This document shows, piece by piece, positions 27,915 through 36,050 of a stretch of DNA of 40,036 nucleotides. This DNA comes from an uncultured Alphaproteobacteria bacterium. GTDB taxonomy: Bacteria > Pseudomonadota > Alphaproteobacteria > Rhizobiales > Aestuariivirgaceae. The notes below the pieces were generated by a model that worked only from the letters and a program-made list of their open reading frames with translations, did not search any database and had not been told where the DNA came from. The translations under genes and the position numbers were made by a program. Position 1 is the stretch's first letter; each line of letters opens with the position of its first letter. Location of the stretch: contig CAMFKI010000031.1 in assembly GCA_945957365.1 (NCBI GenBank), forward strand, positions 1 through 40,036, written 5' to 3'.

Positions 27915-28469
27915 TTACGGGGCCGGGAAGGGCACCGGGCTGTCCGACAGCGTCTGCAGATAGGCCAGCAGGTTGGCGCGGTCGGTGTCCTTCTTGAGGC
28001 CGCTGAAGCCCATTTTGGTGCCCGGAATGGCGGTCTTGGGGGAGGTGATGAAGGTGTTCAGCGCTTCATAGGTCCAAGGCTTGTCCTTCAGGGCCGCCAT
28101 GGCCTCCGAGTAGGAAAAGCCCTCGTGAGAGCCATGCATGCGGCCCACTACGCCCCACAGGTTGGGGCCGACCTTGTTGGGGCCGCCCTTGGTGCCGTCA
28201 TGGCAGGCCTGGCAGGTCTTGAACACGGCCTGGCCCTTCGCGGGATCGGCGGAGGCCAGCATCTTGCCCAGCGATTCGGCCGGCGCGGCGGGGGTTGCCG
28301 CTGCCGCGGTGGCATCGGTGCTCGCGGCTTCGGCGACGGGAATGTCGTAGCCCTGCTTTTCCGGCTTGGGCGAGTGATAGATCGCCTTGCTCAACTCGTT
28401 GAGGCCGAAAACCACAAGCGCCGTTCCAAGCACCGCGCCCGCGATCTTGTTGAATTCTAAGCTGTCCAT
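27915..28469 (-). CDS. cycM: Membrane-anchored cytochrome c (CycM-like)
   Basis: CycM-type cytochromes carry electrons between the bc1 complex and cytochrome oxidase in the periplasm while anchored to the membrane. The 184-residue product has an uncleaved N-terminal anchor (about 8-25, KIAGAVLGTALVVFGLNEL), a linker rich in Ala and Pro (about 40-67) and a class I cytochrome c domain. The haem motif CQACH is at 86-90 and the probable axial ligand Met153 is in PGTKMGFSGL. Size and layout match CycM of Bradyrhizobium. It is divergent from kdsB with 113 bases between, and is followed by a clear terminator. Confidence 0.93.
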   Translation of the reverse strand: MDSLEFNKIAGAVLGTALVVFGLNELSKAIYHSPKPEKQGYDIPVAEAASTDATAAAATPAAPAESLGKMLASADPAKGQAVFKTCQACHDGTKGGPNKVGPNLWGVVGRMHGSHEGFSYSEAMAALKDKPWTYEALNTFITSPKTAIPGTKMGFSGLKKDTDRANLLAYLQTLSDSPVPFPAP

Positions 28470-28582
28470 GAAGGTAGAAACCCCTTGAGCCGTCGTCGGG
28501 CGCGGAAACTAGTGCTTTCTCCGGCCTGCCGCAATAGTGTAAGGGGGGTTTGCACCATTTTGCCGCGCCTTCCCCTAAACAC

Positions 28583-29329
28583 ATGATCGACAACCGAAAT
28601 ACCATTGTCCTGATCCCCGCCCGGATGGCCTCCACAAGGCTGCCGGGAAAGCCCTTGGCCGACATCAACGGGCTGCCCATGATCGTGCAGTGCTGGAAGC
28701 GCGCCATGGAGGCCAATATCGGCCAGGTGCTGGTCGCGGCTGCCGAAGTCGAGATCGCCGATGCGGTGCGCGCCCAGGGGGGCGATGCGCTGGTCACCAA
28801 CCCTGCATTGCCGTCGGGGTCTGACCGCATCGCCGAGGCGCTGTCACTGCGCGATCCGCAGGGCCGGTTCCAATACGTGGTCAATCTTCAGGGCGACCTG
28901 CCGACAATCGATTCCCTTTCGATCCAGCGCTGCCTCGCGGGCCTCACGAACGAACCCGCCGACATCTCCACCATCGCCGCCCGCATCGAGCGGGACGAGG
29001 ACGTGGCCAACCCGAACATCGTCAAGGCCATCGCTCCCTTGAGCGACGAGCGCGAGGTGGCCTTCGCCCGCGACTTCCTGCGTGTCGTCGGGCCCGAGCA
29101 CAAGCCGCCCTTCTGGCACCACATCGGCGTCTACGCCTACAAGCGTCCGGCGCTGGAGCGTTTCGTGTCGCTGCCGGTCAGCGCGCGCGAACAGGAACGC
29201 AAGCTTGAACAGATGCGCGCCCTCGACGACGGCATGCGAATCGTCGTGGTGCGGGTTGACACGGTGCCGCTCGGCGTCGATACGCCCAGCGAGCTCGAAA
29301 CCGCCCGCCGCATGCTGAGGAAATCCTGA
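28583..29329 (+). CDS. kdsB: 3-deoxy-manno-octulosonate cytidylyltransferase (CMP-KDO synthetase)
   Basis: KdsB activates KDO with CTP to CMP-KDO for lipopolysaccharide inner-core synthesis in the cytoplasm. The 248-residue product starts with VLIPARMASTRLPGKPLADI, the nucleotide-binding motif of the family. Further motifs are SGSDRIAEAL, VNLQGDLPTID (metal-binding Asp) and HHIGVYAYKRPAL, and it ends PLGVDTPSELETAR. Length is normal. The ATG at 28583 puts this motif near residue 9; a start at 28550 would add eleven atypical residues. Its stop overlaps the ATG of pheA by one base, so the two are co-translated. Confidence 0.96.
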   Translation: MIDNRNTIVLIPARMASTRLPGKPLADINGLPMIVQCWKRAMEANIGQVLVAAAEVEIADAVRAQGGDALVTNPALPSGSDRIAEALSLRDPQGRFQYVVNLQGDLPTIDSLSIQRCLAGLTNEPADISTIAARIERDEDVANPNIVKAIAPLSDEREVAFARDFLRVVGPEHKPPFWHHIGVYAYKRPALERFVSLPVSAREQERKLEQMRALDDGMRIVVVRVDTVPLGVDTPSELETARRMLRKS

Positions 29330-30189
29330 TGCCCCTGAAGATCGCCTACCAGGGCGAACCCGGTGCCAATTCGCATATCGCCTGCATCGAAGCCTATCCC
29401 ACCTACGAGCCCTTGCCCTGCGGCACTTTCGAGGATGCGTTCCAGGCCGTGACCGAGGGCGAGGCGGCGCTTGCCATGATCCCCATCGACAATTCGGTGG
29501 CGGGCCGCGTCGCCGACATCCACCACCTGCTGCCGCGCTCCAACCTCTACATCATCGGCGAGCATTTCCTGCCCGTCCATCACCAGCTGATGATCGTGCC
29601 CGGCGCCGACCGCGCCAAGGTCCGCACGGTGCACAGCCACGTCCATGCCCTGGGCCAGTGCCGCAAGGTGATCCGCGAACTCGGGCTGAAGCCGGTCGTC
29701 GCCGCCGACACGGCGGGCGCGGCGCGCGAGCTTTCCGAATCGCGCGAGCCGAGCCGCGCCGCCATCGCCTCCAAGCTGGCTTCGGAGATCTATGGCCTCG
29801 AGGTGATCCGCGAGAACATCGAGGACGAGAGCCACAACACCACGCGCTTCGTGGTGCTCTCGGCCACGCCGCAGGATGCCGAGCCCGAGGACATCCCGGT
29901 CATCACCACCTTCGTCTTCCGTGTACGGAACGTTCCTGCCGCGCTCTACAAGGCGATGGGCGGTTTCGCCACCAACGGCGTCAACATGACGAAGCTCGAG
30001 TCCTACCAGATCGAAGGCCAGTTCTCGGCAACCCAGTTCTACGCCGATATCGAGGGTCATCCGTCGGAGCGCAACGTCAGGCTGGCGATGGAGGAGCTCG
30101 AGTTCTTCACCAGCTATCTCCGCGTGCTCGGCATCTACAAGGCCTCGCCGCACCGCGCCGAGATCGCGAAGCGGTTCGAGAAGGTCTGA
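29329..30189 (+). CDS. pheA: Prephenate dehydratase
   Basis: This enzyme converts prephenate to phenylpyruvate in phenylalanine synthesis. The 286-residue monofunctional form lacks a chorismate mutase domain. The catalytic domain shows YQGEPGANSHIA at the start, MIPIDNSVAGRVAD and the signature ESHNTTRFVVLS (about 165-176, with the catalytic Thr-Arg-Phe). A C-terminal ACT domain (about 193-275) contains the GAL-like VPAALYKAMGGFATNGVNM and the ESRP-like LESYQIEG that bind phenylalanine, so feedback inhibition is expected. It begins inside the kdsB stop (TGATG). Confidence 0.96.
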   Translation: MPLKIAYQGEPGANSHIACIEAYPTYEPLPCGTFEDAFQAVTEGEAALAMIPIDNSVAGRVADIHHLLPRSNLYIIGEHFLPVHHQLMIVPGADRAKVRTVHSHVHALGQCRKVIRELGLKPVVAADTAGAARELSESREPSRAAIASKLASEIYGLEVIRENIEDESHNTTRFVVLSATPQDAEPEDIPVITTFVFRVRNVPAALYKAMGGFATNGVNMTKLESYQIEGQFSATQFYADIEGHPSERNVRLAMEELEFFTSYLRVLGIYKASPHRAEIAKRFEKV

Positions 30190-30194
30190 CGTGC

Positions 30195-30228
30195 GTCCCC
30201 AGCGTCCGCCGATGCGCGGGCGGGGGAC
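30195..30228. terminator. Possible terminator hairpin between pheA and nudC
   Basis: GTCCCC (30195-30200) pairs with GGGGAC (30223-30228), with further GC pairing inside. It sits between two convergent genes, as a bidirectional terminator would, but no T-tract follows on either strand, so its role is uncertain. Confidence 0.35.
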
Positions 30229-30249
30229 TGCATCGCAAGGATCGCAATC

Positions 30250-31101
30250 CTAGGCCTTGAGCGCCACTTTCACCAGTTCATGCGCGATGGCATAGGGGTT
30301 CGCGGCGTAGAGTCCCTCGGGGTGCCGGCGCTCGATCATCATCAGCGCCTCTTCGGCTGAAAACCAGCGGGCATCCTCGAGTTCGTTCCTGTCGATGGTG
30401 ATCTCCGCCGAAACGGCATCGCCGATCAGTCCGATCATCAGGTTGGAAAGGAACGGCCAGGGCTGGCTGGTCACGTATCTGACGGCGCCGACCCTCACGC
30501 CCGACTCTTCGAACACCTCGCGCCGCGCCGCGTCCTCGATGGTTTCGCCGGGTTCGACGAAGCCGGCGAGTGCCGAATACATTCCAGGCTTCCACGACGA
30601 CTGCCGCCCCAGCAGGATGTTGCCCTGGTGCCGCACGACCATGATGGCCACGGGATCGGTGCGCGGGAAATGATCCATGCCGCATCCGGGGCAGCGGCGG
30701 CGGTAGCCGGCGTCCGCCATTTCCAGCTTCGCCGCGCAATTCGAGCAGTAGGTGCGCCGCTCGTGCCACTGCAGCAGCGAGCGCGCCTGGGCCAGCATGC
30801 CGAGCTGTTCCGCCGGCAGCGCCTCTTCCATCGCCAGGCTGCGCAGGTCACGCAGCCCGTCCTCCGGCTCGATGCGGCAGGCGAACCACGGGGTCGCGTC
30901 CGCATCGAGGCCAAGGAACACCGTGGGCTCGATCGACGCATCATTCGCCGTGACGAGTGCGCCATCCTTCAGCAGAGCCGCATCGCCCGCGATGCGGACC
31001 AGCCGCGCATCGGCGCGCTTGCGCTGCTCGCTCAGCCATCCGGCATTCGTCCGGTCATTGGCACGGCGATCGAGCGGGTTCAGCACATAGGCGAGCGGCA
31101 T
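30250..31101 (-). CDS. nudC: NADH pyrophosphatase / NAD-cap decapping Nudix hydrolase (NudC)
   Basis: NudC hydrolyses NAD(H) and removes NAD caps from RNA. The 283-residue protein has a variable N-terminal domain, a zinc ribbon with four cysteines (CSNC about 120-123 and CPGC about 137-140) and a Nudix domain. The Nudix box GFVEPGETIEDAARREVFEE (about 178-197) is intact. After it comes SQPWPFLSNLMIG, the SQPWPFPxS motif that identifies the NADH pyrophosphatase subgroup, here with Leu in place of Pro. It converges with pheA; upstream lies a MerR gene ending in a terminator. Confidence 0.95.
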   Translation of the reverse strand: MPLAYVLNPLDRRANDRTNAGWLSEQRKRADARLVRIAGDAALLKDGALVTANDASIEPTVFLGLDADATPWFACRIEPEDGLRDLRSLAMEEALPAEQLGMLAQARSLLQWHERRTYCSNCAAKLEMADAGYRRRCPGCGMDHFPRTDPVAIMVVRHQGNILLGRQSSWKPGMYSALAGFVEPGETIEDAARREVFEESGVRVGAVRYVTSQPWPFLSNLMIGLIGDAVSAEITIDRNELEDARWFSAEEALMMIERRHPEGLYAANPYAIAHELVKVALKA

Positions 31102-31122
31102 GGGGCAGGGGTCCGATCATAG

Positions 31123-31153
31123 GAAAAAGGCACCCGGGTTTTCACCCGGATGC
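31123..31153 (-). terminator. Rho-independent terminator of the MerR gene
   Basis: On the minus strand GCATCCGGGT (31153-31144) pairs with ACCCGGGTGC (31139-31130) around a GAAA tetraloop, with one G-T wobble, and is followed by a run of five T (31127-31123 region). It lies 29 bases after the MerR stop and separates that gene from nudC. Confidence 0.88.
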
Positions 31154-31181
31154 CCGAACACTGCAAGGGAATGGCAGGCGC

Positions 31182-31619
31182 TTAGCTGTTGGCGGCCTTG
31201 GGCTGCGAAGCCTCGCGTTCCTTCAGCATGCCGTCGACGACGACGACGGTGCGCTCGAGATCGCCGATGGCATCTTCGAGTTCCACGCGCTGCTTGCGCA
31301 GGGCCTCGAGGCGCTCGCGCATCTTGGTGGAGGCGATCCGCAGCTGCGTCAGCTGCCCGTCGCGCAGGTTGTAGAGATCCAGCATCTCCTTGATCTCTTC
31401 GAGCGCGAAGCCAACCTTCTTGCCGCGCAGGATGAGCTGCAGGCGGGCGCGGTCGCGATAGCTGAAGAGGCGCGTCCAGCCGCGGCGCGCGGGATGCAGG
31501 AGACCCTTCTGCTCGTAAAACCGCAGCGTGCGCGGCGTCACGTCAAATTCACGGCACAGCTCGGTGATCGAATAAGTTCGGTCGCGCTTCGACCGTTCGT
31601 TGATTTCAGTCACGCTCAT
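31182..31619 (-). CDS. MerR-family transcriptional regulator
   Basis: From the chosen start (31619, MSVTEINERS) the 145-residue product has an N-terminal MerR winged helix: YSITELCREFDVTPRTLRFY (helix-turn-helix), then EQKGLLHPARRGWTRLFSY (wing), then the second DNA-binding helices and a C-terminal coiled-coil dimer helix (about 90-135). There is only one cysteine and no metal-binding loop, so it is not a metal sensor. It resembles the LiuR-like MerR proteins that control branched-chain and fatty acid breakdown, but none of those genes is nearby, so the target is unknown. The frame extends back to 31706 without family similarity. It is divergent from the podJ-like gene. Confidence 0.88.
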   Translation of the reverse strand: MSVTEINERSKRDRTYSITELCREFDVTPRTLRFYEQKGLLHPARRGWTRLFSYRDRARLQLILRGKKVGFALEEIKEMLDLYNLRDGQLTQLRIASTKMRERLEALRKQRVELEDAIGDLERTVVVVDGMLKEREASQPKAANS

Positions 31620-31765
31620 TTTGGTTTGCTCCGGTAAGTCGAGTCGCTGGGGCCGTTGATTCTGATATAGACCTGCAAGGGTGTCTTGTGTATCCCCCTG
31701 CGTCAAATTTCAACGCGCTAGCCCAATCAAACGGTTAAATCCACAATCCCCGGGAAGCGGTGTAC

Positions 31766-31779
31766 GTGCGATTTCGCAC
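31766..31779. promoter_or_regulatory. Perfect dyad GTGCGA-TT-TCGCAC, candidate operator
   Basis: This 14-base perfect palindrome lies between the divergent merR and podJ-like genes, 147 bases from the former start and 132 from the latter. There is no gene end nearby, so a protein-binding site is more likely than a terminator. The protein that reads it is unknown. Confidence 0.45.
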
Positions 31780-31793
31780 AAAAGAACAACTGC

Positions 31794-31808
31794 TTAACCG
31801 AATATTTA
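31794..31808 (+). promoter_or_regulatory. CtrA-like site upstream of the podJ-like gene
   Basis: TTAA-CCGAATA-TTTA matches the CtrA consensus TTAA-N7-TTAA at seven of eight positions. A further TTAA lies at 31819-31822. The location, about 100 bases before a polarity gene of the kind that is cell-cycle controlled in Caulobacter, makes it plausible; a near-match by chance is also possible in this locally AT-richer stretch. Confidence 0.35.
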
Positions 31809-31910
31809 CCGAACTCCTTAAACTTTGGTGAGGGAAATCCCGCGCCGATTTCAAGGCCATTTCGTGGTCATCCGATCCCCCGGCGCCGACAACTGGAAGA
31901 CGAAGAACGA

Positions 31911-34862
31911 ATGAAGCCGGGCATTCCCTGGAGCGTCAAAGGCATTGAGCCGGAGGCCCGCGAGGCGGCGAAAGTCGCAGCCCGGCGTGCCGGCCTGACG
32001 CTTGGAGAGTGGTTAAATAGCGTGATTTTCGACCAGAGCGCGCATGTGGTCGGTGGTCAGGCTGATTCTCACCCATGGGAAAACTTGGTGACTTCCTCTC
32101 CGCTGCCCCCTGAACCCGCGCGACCTGACGCGAGCCCACGTCCGACGCCGCGTTCCACCAATGCCGACCGCCGGGATGACAGCGCGCTGCGCCTGCAGGA
32201 CATCGCGCAGCAGCTCGCCGACCTCGCGCAGCGCGAGCGTCAGACGGTCCCGCCTCCAACCCAGGAGCGAAGCCGCGCGGCCGATCGCGAAGAGTTCGAG
32301 CGCATCGTCGAACGCATCGACGAGAACGAACGCCAGACGGTCGAGGCACTCACCGCCGTCAACGAGCGCCTCACGCTTCTCGGCCGCCAGATCGGCCAGC
32401 TCGGCCGTCCCGGCGGTTTCGAACGGCCGGAAGACGTACCGGGCTATCCGGCGCTCGAATCAGCCATCCGCTCGGTGGTCGAACACATCGAGGTCAGCGA
32501 AAAGCGCACCCGCGATTCGCTGAAGTCGATGCAGGACCGGCTGGCCGACATTGCCGAGCACCGCACCGGCCTGCCCAGCGGCGAGGACATCCTGCGGGCC
32601 GCGCCGGTGCTGTCCGGCCTCGAATCGCGGCTCGCCGACATGGTGAACCGCATCCAGCGCACCGAAGGCCTGATGAACGAGCGCATCGAGGGCGTGCGTG
32701 GCAATGCCCAGCAGATGGCCAACCAGGCCCAGGCCTCCGCCGTCACCGCCGTGCGCGGCGAACTGCGCGAGGTCGAAACGCGCATGCTGGCTTCGCTGAA
32801 GGAAGCCCAGGCCGCGGCGGCCAATGCACCCTCGGTCTTCGCCACGGAAATCGCCAAGCTGCATGGCGACATGGCAGGCTTGGCGCGCCGCCTCGAGGAC
32901 GTGAAGGCGGCGTCTGCCAGCGAGCGTGACATGCAGTCGCTGCGCTCCGCCATGGAGCAGCTCTCCGCCCGCGTGGCGCAGGGCACCGACCTGCGCCCCC
33001 TCGCCGACATGGACAAGCGGCTGGGCGATATCAACCGACGGCTGGAGCAGGCCGCCGCCGCGAGCCGCGAGGAGCCGCAGGCCAGTGCCCTCGAACAACG
33101 CATCGCCGAACTCGACCACCGCCTCGCCGAGGCGATGCGGCTGCAGGGCGACCAGCAGGCACAGCGCCGCCTCGAAGACAGCATCGCCGCCGTCAACGAG
33201 CGCGTGGCCCAGACGGAAGAGCAGCTCGGCCATCTCGAAACCATGGAGCAGGCGATCCGCCAGCTCTATGACTCGCTCGAACAGACGCGGGTGTCGCTGG
33301 GCGATGCGGCGGATGCCGCTGCGACCCGTGCGCTCGAACGCTATCAGCCACCGCAGCCGGTCCATTCCGGACCTTCCGCCGAATTGCAGGCGCTGGAAGA
33401 CGGTCTGCGGGCCATCCGCGAAAGTGCCGCCGCCGCCGAACGCCGCCACCAGGACACCTTCGAAGCGGTGCATGAGACGCTGGCGGAGATCGTCGAGAAG
33501 ATCGCCGAGATCGAGTCCGCACCGCGCACTGCGGCACCGGCTGCGGCCGCCGCGGTGACGCCTCCCGAACCGGCCGATCTTGCGCCGGCGCCGGCACCCG
33601 CCGAGGCGGCTGATGCAGGTCCGCAGGATTCCATTTCGGGAAGCGATGACTTCATCGCCGCGGCGCGCCGCGCCGCCCAGGCGGCGTCCACGCGCCCCTC
33701 AGCACTCCGCGCGGAATACGCAGCATTGAGCCAGCCGCCGGTGGAGCAGAAGCCGTCGCGGCTCTCCTTCCTCGACCGGTTCCGCCGCCGCAAGGCCGAA
33801 CCGGTGGCTGTTGCGGTGGCGCCAGGGCCGGCACCGGCGCAGTCCCAGGTCGCGCCCCGGGCCCAGCCCCTCGTGCAGAGGAAGACGCTGATCATCGCCG
33901 GGCTGGTGCTGCTGGTCGCCGTCTCGCTCTACGCCGTCCGCAGCCTCACCGCGCCGGCCAAGCCCGCCCAGCAGTCGAGCCTCGTCGAAACGCCCTTGCG
34001 GGCAGCCCCCCTGCCGCCGCCGACCTCCGCTCCCGCAATCGTGGAGGCTCCGGACGCCCCGCCGGCACCGGCTGTTCCCAAGGTCGGGCTTCTCGTCACG
34101 CCATCCGACCCCGTGGTCACGGGATCCCTGCCGCCGGGCTCGCTCGCCCGCACCCTGGAAGCGCCGGTTGCGGCAAGGCTGGCGATGCCGCCGCCCGAGA
34201 TCGGCAACGAGGCCTTGCGCACGGCCGCCGTCAACGGCGACCCGCGCGCCCAGTTCATCATCGCCAGCCGCTATCTCGATGGCAAAGTCGTCGCCACCGA
34301 CTTCGGCAAGGCCTTCTCGTGGTATCAGCAGGCGGCCGCCCGCGGCCTGGCGCCGGCGCAATACCGGCTCGCCACGCTTTATGAACTCGGCCGGGGCGTT
34401 CCCGCCGATCCCGTGCAGGCGCTCGTCTGGTACGAGCGCGCGGCCCAGGGCGGCAACGTCAAGGCCATGCACAATGCCGCCGTGCTGGCCGCCGGCGACA
34501 AGGCGGGGCCGGCCAATTTCGACAAGGCCTACCGCTGGTTCAAGGCCGCCGCCGAGCGCGGCTTCGGCGACAGCCAGTTCAATCTCGCGATCCTCTATGA
34601 GCGCGGCCTCGGCACGCCACCCAGCGCCGAGGAAGCCTATGTCTGGTATTCGCTGGCCGCGAAGCAGGGCGATCCGGATTCGGGCCAGCGCGCCGCCACG
34701 CTGGCCAAGACCCTGCCGGACGTCGATCTCAAGGCCGCCGATGCACGGCTCGCCGCCTGGGCGCCCACGCCCTCGGACGACAGTGGCAACGTGGTGACGG
34801 TCATCGATCCCACCTGGAACGACCCGCGCCCCGGCAGCACCGTCAAGCCATCCTCTTCGTAG
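31911..34862 (+). CDS. podJ: PodJ-like polar organiser with coiled coil and Sel1 repeats
   Basis: PodJ-type proteins organise the new cell pole and recruit pilus and holdfast factors. The 983 residues show the same order of parts: a conserved N-terminal tag (GIPWSVKGIEPEAREAAKVA), a long Gln/Glu/Arg-rich coiled-coil region (about 95-550), a Pro/Ala-rich linker, one membrane segment (about 660-678, LIIAGLVLLVAVSLYAV), a second Pro-rich linker, and four periplasmic Sel1-like repeats (about 775-925, for example AFSWYQQAAARGLAPAQYRL). Unlike Caulobacter PodJ, the tail after the repeats is short and I see no peptidoglycan-binding domain. No ribosome site is very strong; GAAGACGAAGAACGA precedes the ATG. 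It is divergent from merR. Confidence 0.85.
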   Translation: MKPGIPWSVKGIEPEAREAAKVAARRAGLTLGEWLNSVIFDQSAHVVGGQADSHPWENLVTSSPLPPEPARPDASPRPTPRSTNADRRDDSALRLQDIAQQLADLAQRERQTVPPPTQERSRAADREEFERIVERIDENERQTVEALTAVNERLTLLGRQIGQLGRPGGFERPEDVPGYPALESAIRSVVEHIEVSEKRTRDSLKSMQDRLADIAEHRTGLPSGEDILRAAPVLSGLESRLADMVNRIQRTEGLMNERIEGVRGNAQQMANQAQASAVTAVRGELREVETRMLASLKEAQAAAANAPSVFATEIAKLHGDMAGLARRLEDVKAASASERDMQSLRSAMEQLSARVAQGTDLRPLADMDKRLGDINRRLEQAAAASREEPQASALEQRIAELDHRLAEAMRLQGDQQAQRRLEDSIAAVNERVAQTEEQLGHLETMEQAIRQLYDSLEQTRVSLGDAADAAATRALERYQPPQPVHSGPSAELQALEDGLRAIRESAAAAERRHQDTFEAVHETLAEIVEKIAEIESAPRTAAPAAAAAVTPPEPADLAPAPAPAEAADAGPQDSISGSDDFIAAARRAAQAASTRPSALRAEYAALSQPPVEQKPSRLSFLDRFRRRKAEPVAVAVAPGPAPAQSQVAPRAQPLVQRKTLIIAGLVLLVAVSLYAVRSLTAPAKPAQQSSLVETPLRAAPLPPPTSAPAIVEAPDAPPAPAVPKVGLLVTPSDPVVTGSLPPGSLARTLEAPVAARLAMPPPEIGNEALRTAAVNGDPRAQFIIASRYLDGKVVATDFGKAFSWYQQAAARGLAPAQYRLATLYELGRGVPADPVQALVWYERAAQGGNVKAMHNAAVLAAGDKAGPANFDKAYRWFKAAAERGFGDSQFNLAILYERGLGTPPSAEEAYVWYSLAAKQGDPDSGQRAATLAKTLPDVDLKAADARLAAWAPTPSDDSGNVVTVIDPTWNDPRPGSTVKPSSS

Positions 34863-34915
34863 CTCACATCGACCTAACGCTTGCCTCCGCTGCGCTGCCG
34901 CGCCAAAACGGCGGG

Positions 34916-35380
34916 ATGACCGATCGCTATGTCACCGGCAAGATCCCCCGCGCCGCTCTCCTGCTCGGCCTCGCCGGCCTCATCCCCTTCCTGGCGGCCG
35001 CCGCCGCGCAATGGACCAGGCTGCCGCTGCTGGCGCCGGACACGGGACTGAGGCTGGCGATCGTCTATGGCGCGATCATCCTGTCCTTCCTCGGCGGCAT
35101 CCGCTGGGGCACGGCCATCGGGCCTTATGATTCAGGCCACCAGACCGTTGAATTCTCGGCCAGCGTGCTGGGTTCGCTCGCCGGCCTCGCGGCCGCTTTC
35201 CTCCCCACCATTCCCGCACTCGCGCTGCTCATCGCGGGCTTCCTGATGCAGGGCCTGTGGGACGTGATGAGCGTCGACTCAGGGCGGCTTCCCAACTGGT
35301 TCGGCCGGCTCCGCATGATCCTCACCGCGGGCGCCGTCATCTCGCTCATCGCGGCTCTGCTGGCGGTGATCGTCACCTGA
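34916..35380 (+). CDS. DUF3429-family small membrane protein
   Basis: The 154-residue product has about five membrane segments (15-30, 45-62, 80-97, 100-118, 132-153). Between the second and third is SFLGGIRWGTAIG, the conserved motif of DUF3429 proteins, which also occur in mitochondria (TMEM69-like). Function is unknown. It follows the podJ-like gene by 53 bases on the same strand and its stop overlaps the end of the convergent pdeM gene by eight bases. GGCGGG lies directly before the ATG, closer than ideal, so a slightly later start is possible. Confidence 0.88.
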   Translation: MTDRYVTGKIPRAALLLGLAGLIPFLAAAAAQWTRLPLLAPDTGLRLAIVYGAIILSFLGGIRWGTAIGPYDSGHQTVEFSASVLGSLAGLAAAFLPTIPALALLIAGFLMQGLWDVMSVDSGRLPNWFGRLRMILTAGAVISLIAALLAVIVT

Positions 35381-36050
35381 CCTGCGATCCGGGGAAGCGG
35401 TGCACCGCCTTGTCGCCAATCATCCACACATGGAAATCGCCGAACAGTCCCGCGAAGGCTTCGGAGCGCACGCTGAGAGCCCCCGTATAGCTGCCGAAGG
35501 CCGGCATGATCAGCCGCTGGTGGTCGGCGATGAAGCAGCGGCAGCGGATGCGGTGGCCGCGCGCATGGATCGCCGCCGCCGGGTGCAGGTGGCCCGCGAT
35601 TTCCGCCTCGTCGGCGCGCAGCATCCTCGGCTGGTGGCGCAGCGTCACCGGGCCCAGCGCCATCTCCTCGAGGATGATGCCGCCCACGTCCTCGGGTGGC
35701 GCGGGGTCGTGGTTGCCGGTGATCCAGATCGTGTCCGCTGCCGCCGTGATGGCGCGCAGCATCGCAAGGTCGGAGGCATCGATGCGCTCGCGCGCCTCGC
35801 CGTCGTGGAAACTGTCGCCGAGAAAGATCAGCCGCAGCGGCCGTGTCGCCTCTACCGCCGCCTTCAGCTGAAGGAGCGACTCCCGCGTGTCGTAGGGCGG
35901 CAGGTGCACGCCGCGCCGCGCCAGGCTCGTGCCCTTCTCGAGATGCAGGTCCGCCACCAGCAGCGCCGCGTACTCCGGCACGTAGAGTGCACCCGACAGG
36001 TCGGGAATGAAGTCGAGGCCGGAGAGCGTGATGCGGTGTGACCTAGACAA
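35373..36050 (-). CDS. pdeM: Ligase-associated DNA damage response endonuclease PdeM
   Basis: PdeM is a calcineurin-like metallophosphoesterase found with a DNA ligase, an exonuclease and an Lhr-like helicase in a predicted DNA-repair set. The 225-residue product carries the metal-binding motifs in order: VADLHLEKG (Asp34, His36), GDSFHDG (Asp79), TGNHD (Asn113, His114) and GHLHPA (His154, His156). I place the start at TTG 36050 because it begins right before the conserved RITLSGLDF and overlaps the helicase stop by eight bases; no in-frame ATG is close. The frame continues to 36104 inside the helicase gene. Coupled to the helicase gene upstream. Confidence 0.9.
   Translation of the reverse strand: MSRSHRITLSGLDFIPDLSGALYVPEYAALLVADLHLEKGTSLARRGVHLPPYDTRESLLQLKAAVEATRPLRLIFLGDSFHDGEARERIDASDLAMLRAITAAADTIWITGNHDPAPPEDVGGIILEEMALGPVTLRHQPRMLRADEAEIAGHLHPAAAIHARGHRIRCRCFIADHQRLIMPAFGSYTGALSVRSEAFAGLFGDFHVWMIGDKAVHRFPGSQVR

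Noticed and set aside
33540..34110. Ala/Pro-rich stretch in the podJ-like gene as a possible frameshift or junk segment
   Set aside because: The frame is uninterrupted, and Pro-rich linkers on both sides of the membrane segment are normal for this protein type.
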